Made by a program: the position numbers and the translations under genes | Shown here: positions 1 to 3,972 of the stretch, in pieces | How the letters are laid out: each line of letters starts with the position of its first letter | Position numbering within the stretch: position 1 is the stretch's first letter | DNA from: an uncultured Flavobacteriales bacterium | Lineage (GTDB): Bacteria > Bacteroidota > Bacteroidia > Flavobacteriales > Crocinitomicaceae | Length of the DNA: 6,463 nucleotides | NCBI GenBank assembly: GCA_946479125.1 | Contig: CAMLET010000197.1 | Span: 1 to 6,463 of the forward strand | Direction: 5' to 3' | Notes under the pieces: generated by a model | Seen by the model: only the letters and a program-made list of their open reading frames with translations | What the model was told of the DNA's origin: nothing | Database searches by the model: none

Positions 1-2037
1 CACTGTGCAATCAATTGCCTGAGCAAGATCGCGGATTAGATGTAAACCCAAACCAGTTTTGATTCCCACGACCTCTGAAGAATCGTACAACGCTTTGAAC
101 TGACTTTGTGTGGCACCGGGTCCATTGTCAGTTATGATAAGTCTGGTTGTATTTCCTTGCTGAAAAACAGACCAAGTAATTGTAGGATTCTCCACTTTTT
201 CCAACGCCTTAATTGCATTTGCCGTCAGATTTCGGATAATGGTAAGCAGGTAATTCAGATCAGTAGTAAGCTTAACATTACTATCTGCTTCAGTAATGAT
301 CTTCACTTTATCGTTCGTGGCGAAATACTGTTGCAATTCCTGAAAAACCTCATCTATATTCAACTCCACCATTGAAGGCTTGAACTGCTGCATTTGACCT
401 TTACTCCACAACAACATGTCTTCCATAGAGCGTAAAAGATTTTCGGCACTTTCCATTGTTCGGTTTTCTAACCGTTCTTTGGTGGCTTCGTCTATCAGAT
501 CCGGGCTTTCCTTCTGTAATTGTAAAAAATGAATCAAATTGGCAACCGGACTTCGTAAATCGTGGTTGATGATACTGAAAAAACGTGTTTTGTTAGCATT
601 CACCACTTTCAACTCCTCGTTCAGGATCTGAAGTTGAGCATTGTGCTGCTTTCTATTTCTACTTTGAACATAGAAGAGAATTCCAATGACCAGAACAGCG
701 GCAATCACCAGAAGTGAATACATCAGTTGTTGATTGGCCTCGTCAATCTTTAGCTGGCTGATGGTGTTTTTGGAGGAAAGTTGATTGATTTCACTTTGCT
801 TTTTTTCATTTTGATAACGTGCCTCCATTTCAGCTACGTTCTTTTTCGATTTTTCCTCAGTTAACTTTTCCCGAATGTCGTCGAATTCTTTCTGATAACG
901 AAAAGCTTCCTTCCATTGTCCTAAACCTGCATATGTTCTCGCTAAAGCACCCTTCAGTTCAGAATTTAATTCGGGGTCGTCTTCAGAAGTAGTTGGTTCA
1001 GCTGCTTTGAAATATTTCAACGCATTTGCATAGTCTTTTTGCTTCAGGTGAATCATTCCTGTTGATACAGCAAGTTGAGCTTTCAGAAAATCATCAGCAT
1101 ACTTCGGAGCCAAATCACGCGCATGATTAGTGAATGTAAGTGCTGTTTTGAGATCGCTCCGATCAGTAAAATACTTTGCCAAAATCAAATCGCTTTCTAT
1201 CAATATTCCCCAACAACCAATATCAGCTTCCTTCTTAGCAAGTAAAAGCAAATCACCATATGCTTTCCTGGCATTTTTTGGTTCATTCTTAAAGGAATAG
1301 CACTCCACTCGGTCTTTATGGATGTGAGCAGTTGCCAACTTATAATCGCGAACATAGACTTCACCTTCCTTTAAATAATCAAGTGCCAGGTCGTATTTTT
1401 TTAATGCAACGTACAATTCACTTACAATGATCAATTGCACACCAAAATTGGTAGAATCAGTAGCATTCGCTTTAGGCAGAAGTTTCTGAAGAGTTTTTAT
1501 TCCTCTGAGCTTGTACGACAAACCACTCTCATATTGCCCAACTCCAATGTAGTAGTCACCAACAATTGAATAGATTTCTGACTTCTCTTTTAGATTTCGA
1601 GTAGTATCAATTACATGCTGAAAAGCCTTTATTGTGCGAGTTTGTTTTTCAGTTTCACCATAATTAGCGTACACATACTGCAATTGTTTAAGTGCTTCCA
1701 GTATTCTTTTTGGATTCTTCGCCTTACGTCCAAACAACTCGCTTTTCTCTAAGTAATACGTGGCTGAATCGCTCTCAACGCCATAGTTAAAAGTTACACC
1801 AACATAGAAATTGAACAACGACAAATACTCATAATCGGATTTGCTAGTCATGTTCAAACCTCTTTTACCAGCTACACGCAGCTTTACATAGCTTTCTTTG
1901 ACAATAAGTTCATCACAATATTCTACCCAAGATTGGATCCGCTCCTTTTTCGTCTTGAGTTTCTTCAAATCAGGCGCTTTTTGTCCGAAAGCAGTTGCGA
2001 AAACACAACAGAATATGAAGGTGAGCAATCGCATCAT
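1..2037 (-). CDS. TPR-repeat sensor histidine kinase, C-terminus cut by window edge
   Basis: Membrane sensor kinase that would autophosphorylate on histidine and pass the phosphate to the regulator encoded just upstream. The frame is open from the ATG at 2037 to base 1 (679 codons, no stop). In order: signal peptide (residues 1-19, MMRLLTFIF... ending AFGQ); a helical region with TPR-like repeats, about 60-390, clearest near 152-185, 199-230, 320-350 and 357-387; a charged coiled coil, about 388-435; one membrane helix, about 440-457; a short coiled coil; the HisKA H-box FFSIINHDLRSP with phospho-acceptor His492; and a HATPase with N-box (Asn607), DNGPG G1 box (from Asp637) and GLGLHL G2 box (from Gly662). 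The F-box is poorly recognisable. Probably 25-35 C-terminal residues lie outside the window. Inferred topology: TPRs in the periplasm, kinase in the cytoplasm. The start overlaps the regulator's stop (ATGA), which suggests translational coupling; the next codon is also ATG, so the start is uncertain by one residue. The ligand is unknown. Confidence 0.93.
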   Translation of the reverse strand, partial: MMRLLTFIFCCVFATAFGQKAPDLKKLKTKKERIQSWVEYCDELIVKESYVKLRVAGKRGLNMTSKSDYEYLSLFNFYVGVTFNYGVESDSATYYLEKSELFGRKAKNPKRILEALKQLQYVYANYGETEKQTRTIKAFQHVIDTTRNLKEKSEIYSIVGDYYIGVGQYESGLSYKLRGIKTLQKLLPKANATDSTNFGVQLIIVSELYVALKKYDLALDYLKEGEVYVRDYKLATAHIHKDRVECYSFKNEPKNARKAYGDLLLLAKKEADIGCWGILIESDLILAKYFTDRSDLKTALTFTNHARDLAPKYADDFLKAQLAVSTGMIHLKQKDYANALKYFKAAEPTTSEDDPELNSELKGALARTYAGLGQWKEAFRYQKEFDDIREKLTEEKSKKNVAEMEARYQNEKKQSEINQLSSKNTISQLKIDEANQQLMYSLLVIAAVLVIGILFYVQSRNRKQHNAQLQILNEELKVVNANKTRFFSIINHDLRSPVANLIHFLQLQKESPDLIDEATKERLENRTMESAENLLRSMEDMLLWSKGQMQQFKPSMVELNIDEVFQELQQYFATNDKVKIITEADSNVKLTTDLNYLLTIIRNLTANAIKALEKVENPTITWSVFQQGNTTRLIITDNGPGATQSQFKALYDSSEVVGIKTGLGLHLIRDLAQAIDCTV

Positions 2038-2729
2038 GAAAGCAGATTCAAGGTTTCTTTATACCCTCTTCCCAATGGAACAGCTTGATCATTCTTCAAA
2101 AACACTTCGTTAGAAGAAACTTTCTCAATGTAAGTTTGATTCACTGCAAAGCTTCGGTGCACGCGAGCGAACGACTGAAACTCATTTTCCTTGAGAAGAT
2201 TTCCCAGTGAGATCAGCACACAATGTCTTTTTTCTGTTGTGAAGATCAGCGTATAATCCTTCATAGCCTGAAGGTAAAGAATGGAATGCAGTTTGATTTT
2301 GATCTGAGCATGACCTTCTTTCACAACAATAGTATCGCCACCCAAATTAGCCTCAAAAAGCGACACTTTCTCACGCACTTCCATATAATCATGAATGCGC
2401 GTGATGGTTTGTTTAAAACGATCAGCCTTCAACGGCTTCACCAGAAAATCGAGTGCATCCACCTCAAAACTTTCCACCGCATGTTCGGGATAAGATGTAA
2501 TGAAAACGCAAATGGCATTTTTTGGAAGTTGCTTGCGCAATTCTATCCCACTCATTTCAGGCATATCGATATCGAGAAAGAGAATGTCAACCGGATTATG
2601 TTCCAGAAAAACGAGCGCATCCAATGGCGAAGCAAACACCTCCAGCACCTTAATCTCAGGATAATTCCTCAGGCAGGAAAGCACCATTAAGCGGTCAAGC
2701 TCATCATCGTCAACAATTATGCAATTCAT
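2034..2729 (-). CDS. LytTR-family response regulator
   Basis: Cytoplasmic DNA-binding response regulator of 231 residues, the usual length for the LytR/AlgR class. The N-terminal receiver domain (about 1-120) has the acidic pocket Asp7-Asp8-Asp9, phospho-acceptor Asp53 in FLDIDMP, switch Thr78 in FITSYPEHA, and Lys98 in LVKP. The C-terminal LytTR domain (about 133-231) shows the family pattern: an ILYLQAMKDYT segment, then FARVHRSFAVN and a VPLGRGYK end. Phosphorylation presumably favours dimerisation and binding to direct-repeat operators; the targets cannot be read from this window. It is the first gene of a two-gene unit with the sensor kinase, whose ATG overlaps this gene's TGA. The ATG at 2729 is chosen because MNCIIVDDDE is a standard receiver start. 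No Shine-Dalgarno site is visible, as usual in Bacteroidota. I found no convincing promoter in the spacer upstream (2730-2903). Confidence 0.95.
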   Translation of the reverse strand: MNCIIVDDDELDRLMVLSCLRNYPEIKVLEVFASPLDALVFLEHNPVDILFLDIDMPEMSGIELRKQLPKNAICVFITSYPEHAVESFEVDALDFLVKPLKADRFKQTITRIHDYMEVREKVSLFEANLGGDTIVVKEGHAQIKIKLHSILYLQAMKDYTLIFTTEKRHCVLISLGNLLKENEFQSFARVHRSFAVNQTYIEKVSSNEVFLKNDQAVPLGRGYKETLNLLS

Positions 2730-2838
2730 TGATTGAAATTACGAAAATCTGATGATGAAAGAGTCCAATCTAAATCATTAAAAATCAATTTATTCTTAAT
2801 AGCGTAAATTTCCTCAAGCAAAAAAATCCTGAAAATCC

Positions 2839-2868
2839 TTGCAAATTGAAAACAGTTCCCTATTTTTG
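2839..2868 (+). promoter_or_regulatory. Bacteroidota-type promoter for the tRNA pair
   Basis: A -33 element TTG (2839-2841) and a -7 element TATTTTTG (2861-2868, an exact TAnnTTTG) are separated by 19 bases, within the spacing known for the Bacteroidota primary sigma factor. Transcription would start near 2874-2877, about 30 bases before the mature 5' end of tRNA-Gly. A second TTG at 2846-2848 is too close to serve as the -33 box. No other match to this pattern was found in the spacer. Confidence 0.7.
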
Positions 2869-2903
2869 TCCTCCCGTAGCAATCGAGTTATGGTAATAAA
2901 TAT

Positions 2904-2976
2904 GCGAGAGTAGCTCAGTTGGTAGAGCACAACCTTGCCAAGGTTGGGGTCGCGAGTTCGAATCTCGTCTCCCGCT
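2904..2976 (+). tRNA. tRNA-Gly (anticodon GCC)
   Basis: A 73-base cloverleaf reading GGC glycine codons. Acceptor GCGAGAG/CTCCCGC, D-arm stem GCTC/GAGC, anticodon stem CAACC/GGTTG with loop TTGCCAA (anticodon GCC), variable loop GGGTC, T-arm GCGAG-TTCGAAT-CTCGT, discriminator T. The 3' CCA is not encoded. One oddity: the fourth acceptor pair is A4-C69, a mismatch, with all other stem pairs intact apart from a G-T at the base of the T stem. It is first in a two-tRNA transcript with tRNA-Leu 37 bases downstream, and a TAnnTTTG promoter lies upstream. Confidence 0.97.
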
Positions 2977-2980
2977 CAAG

Positions 2981-2999
2981 TTCTTACAGTCTGTAAGAA
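2981..2999. repeat. Near-perfect palindrome between the two tRNA genes
   Basis: Arms TTCTTACAG (2981-2989) and CTGTAAGAA (2991-2999) are exact inverted copies around one central T. In RNA this folds as at least 8 pairs with a 3-base loop, extendable by a G-U and an A-U pair. It begins four bases after the end of tRNA-Gly. No T tract follows on the plus strand, so it does not look like an intrinsic terminator; a processing signal or protein-binding dyad is possible. Confidence 0.7.
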
Positions 3000-3013
3000 T
3001 TGGATTAAAGTCC

Positions 3014-3097
3014 GCTCGAATGGTGGAATTGGTAGACACGCCGGACTTAAAATCCTGTGCCCATCTGGGCGTGCGGGTTCAAGTCCCGCTTCGAGTA
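3014..3097 (+). tRNA. tRNA-Leu (anticodon TAA)
   Basis: An 84-base class II tRNA reading TTA leucine codons (TTG by wobble). Acceptor GCTCGAA/TTCGAGT, with a terminal G1-U72 pair also seen in Escherichia coli tRNA-Leu(UAA). Anticodon loop CTTAAAA gives TAA; the long variable arm has stem GCCC/GGGC with loop ATCT; T-arm GCGGG-TTCAAGT-CCCGC; discriminator A, as expected for leucine. CCA is not encoded. The anticodon stem CCGGA/TCCTG contains one mispair, C28-U42. It is second in the tRNA pair, followed 11 bases later by a strong terminator. Confidence 0.97.
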
Positions 3098-3108
3098 CAG
3101 AAGAATTG

Positions 3109-3134
3109 AAGGAAGACTTTGGTCTTCCTTTTTT
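3109..3134 (+). terminator. Intrinsic terminator of the tRNA pair
   Basis: Stem GGAAGAC (3111-3117) and GTCTTCC (3122-3128) with loop TTTG, extended by two A-T pairs from 3109, followed by six T (3129-3134). This is a textbook rho-independent terminator and sets the end of the Gly-Leu tRNA transcript. Confidence 0.92.
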
Positions 3135-3178
3135 ATTCTCAAAAGCTTGTAGATTGGCTTCCACCTTCTACAGGAATT

Positions 3179-3213
3179 AAAGTCCCGTTGATGTTTACAT
3201 CTTCGGGATTTTT
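3179..3213 (+). terminator. Second terminator-like hairpin
   Basis: Outer stem AAAGTCCCG (3179-3187) pairs with CGGGATTTT (3204-3212; one G-T). A 2x2 internal loop of T's follows, then inner stem GATG/CATC (3190-3193 and 3198-3201) with loop TTTA. The outer right arm runs into TTTTT (3209-3213). This could be a backup terminator 45 bases beyond the first, or protect against read-through into the gene at 3262. The same bases also resemble the end of a dehydrogenase gene on the other strand, so the structure may be fortuitous. Confidence 0.45.
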
Positions 3214-3231
3214 CATTTCAGAGTATTTCCC

Positions 3232-3239
3232 TACTTTAG
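3232..3239 (+). promoter_or_regulatory. Possible -7 element for the outer-membrane protein gene
   Basis: TACTTTAG matches the Bacteroidota -7 consensus TAnnTTTG at all but one fixed base and sits 22 bases before the ATG at 3262, giving a short leader typical of the phylum. No clear TTG lies 17-23 bases upstream, so this is tentative. Confidence 0.3.
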
Positions 3240-3261
3240 CGACGTATTCCTCCATCACCAA

Positions 3262-3900
3262 ATGAAATTCATTTTATTACTTATTTGTTTTACGGTTAAT
3301 TCGTGTTTCTCGCAAACGGATAGTATTGAAATTCAGGATCAGCGCTTGTCAGTAAAGATTTCTCCGCTATCGTTTATTACACTTTATACTGGACCCTGTG
3401 CGAAATTGAGTCTGGAATACAAAGTGAAAAATAACATTGCTTTTCAGAATGAATTCGGGTTGTTCTTTTACTCAAGTACTGGTTGGGAAACGAAATTTGA
3501 AGTCAAAAGATATTTTGACTATCCGGGAATAACTGCAGGAAATTACTTTGCACTTGAAGGATTTTACAAATACCAGACGTATACAACTCCCAATATTGCA
3601 GACACAACCGATCCTTACGAAGACGATGTTATTCTTGCTCCTTTTGATGTGACGAAAAAAGTGCAAAGTTTCACCTTCAAGTACGGCTGGCTCAATGTGT
3701 TCAAATACGGATTTCTTGTTGATGCTTACTGCGGACTTGGAATTCGCTTTCAGCAAACCAAAAATTCACTAAGTGTAGAAGACAATGCAAATATTCCAGC
3801 TACCAGTGATTATGGACCAAATCTGATTATGGACCAAGCACGAAACCGAATTTATCCGAATTTGCTGGTAGGAGTAAAAATAGGATTCAGAATAAGGTAA
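3262..3900 (+). CDS. Exported protein, probable outer-membrane beta-barrel, unknown function
   Basis: A 212-residue protein not recognised as a named family. Residues 1-18 (MKFILLLICF... ending CFSQ) form a signal peptide; cleavage near Ser17-Gln18 by signal peptidase I is most likely, though VNSC at 12-15 is a weak lipobox-like alternative. The mature part alternates polar and hydrophobic residues with many aromatics and glycines (for example KLSLEYKV, NEFGLFFY, YFALEGFYKY, FLVDAYCGLGIRF) and ends in LLVGVKIGFRIR. This is the pattern of short beta-barrel outer-membrane proteins often annotated as DUF3575-like in this phylum. An acidic stretch around 115-125 (DTTDPYEDD) could be a surface loop. 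The gene stands alone: a terminator-like hairpin lies upstream, and it converges on mutS 72 bases downstream with no strong terminator between. No Shine-Dalgarno site is visible; the first ATG gives the signal peptide directly. Confidence 0.85.
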   Translation: MKFILLLICFTVNSCFSQTDSIEIQDQRLSVKISPLSFITLYTGPCAKLSLEYKVKNNIAFQNEFGLFFYSSTGWETKFEVKRYFDYPGITAGNYFALEGFYKYQTYTTPNIADTTDPYEDDVILAPFDVTKKVQSFTFKYGWLNVFKYGFLVDAYCGLGIRFQQTKNSLSVEDNANIPATSDYGPNLIMDQARNRIYPNLLVGVKIGFRIR

Positions 3901-3972
3901 AGTTACCTGATACACTCGAAGTGAAGGCTATTCGGAATTTTGACTTTTACCTTTTGATTTTTGAATTATCAA

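Larger units (their letters stand above)
3139..3255 (-). pseudogene. Possible remnant of a short-chain dehydrogenase 3' end
   Basis: A minus-strand frame of 38 residues, from ATG at 3255 to TGA at 3141-3139, has a tail resembling the C-terminus of short-chain dehydrogenases: KNPEDV followed directly by NINGTLIPVEGG, then SQSTSF and the stop. In intact family members the PEDV-like segment is followed by roughly 12-16 residues (AxxVxFLxS...) before the NGT-x-(I/L)PVDGG strand; here those residues are missing. The frame is closed by TAA at 3276-3274, inside the divergent gene, and no ribosome site is visible. I read it as a possible decayed fragment with an internal deletion, not a working gene. 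Chance similarity in a 38-residue frame is the main alternative. Confidence 0.22.

Noticed and set aside
2223..2690. A 155-residue open frame on the plus strand
   Set aside because: It is wholly antisense to the response regulator, whose domains and catalytic residues are clear; the peptide shows no family features.
2765..2772. Minus-strand TAGATTGG as a -7 element for the regulator-kinase operon
   Set aside because: It differs from TAnnTTTG and the nearest upstream TTG is only 13 bases away, too close for this promoter class.
2852..2857. ACAGTT, a half-match to a LytTR-type operator near the divergent promoter
   Set aside because: A single short hit that fails the rest of the consensus and has no second copy at the expected spacing.
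2935..3180. Open frames on both strands across the tRNAs (plus 2935-3180, minus 2976-3164)
   Set aside because: They lie over tRNA-Gly, tRNA-Leu and the terminator; the minus-strand peptide (LEAGLEPARPDGH...) is the usual spurious antisense translation of a leucine tRNA.
3004..3185. Direct repeat ATTAAAGTCC at 3004-3013 and 3176-3185, flanking tRNA-Leu, considered as an attachment-site pair
   Set aside because: Ten AT-rich bases recur by chance in a window this size, the first copy is outside the tRNA rather than at its 3' end, and no integrase or cargo is present.
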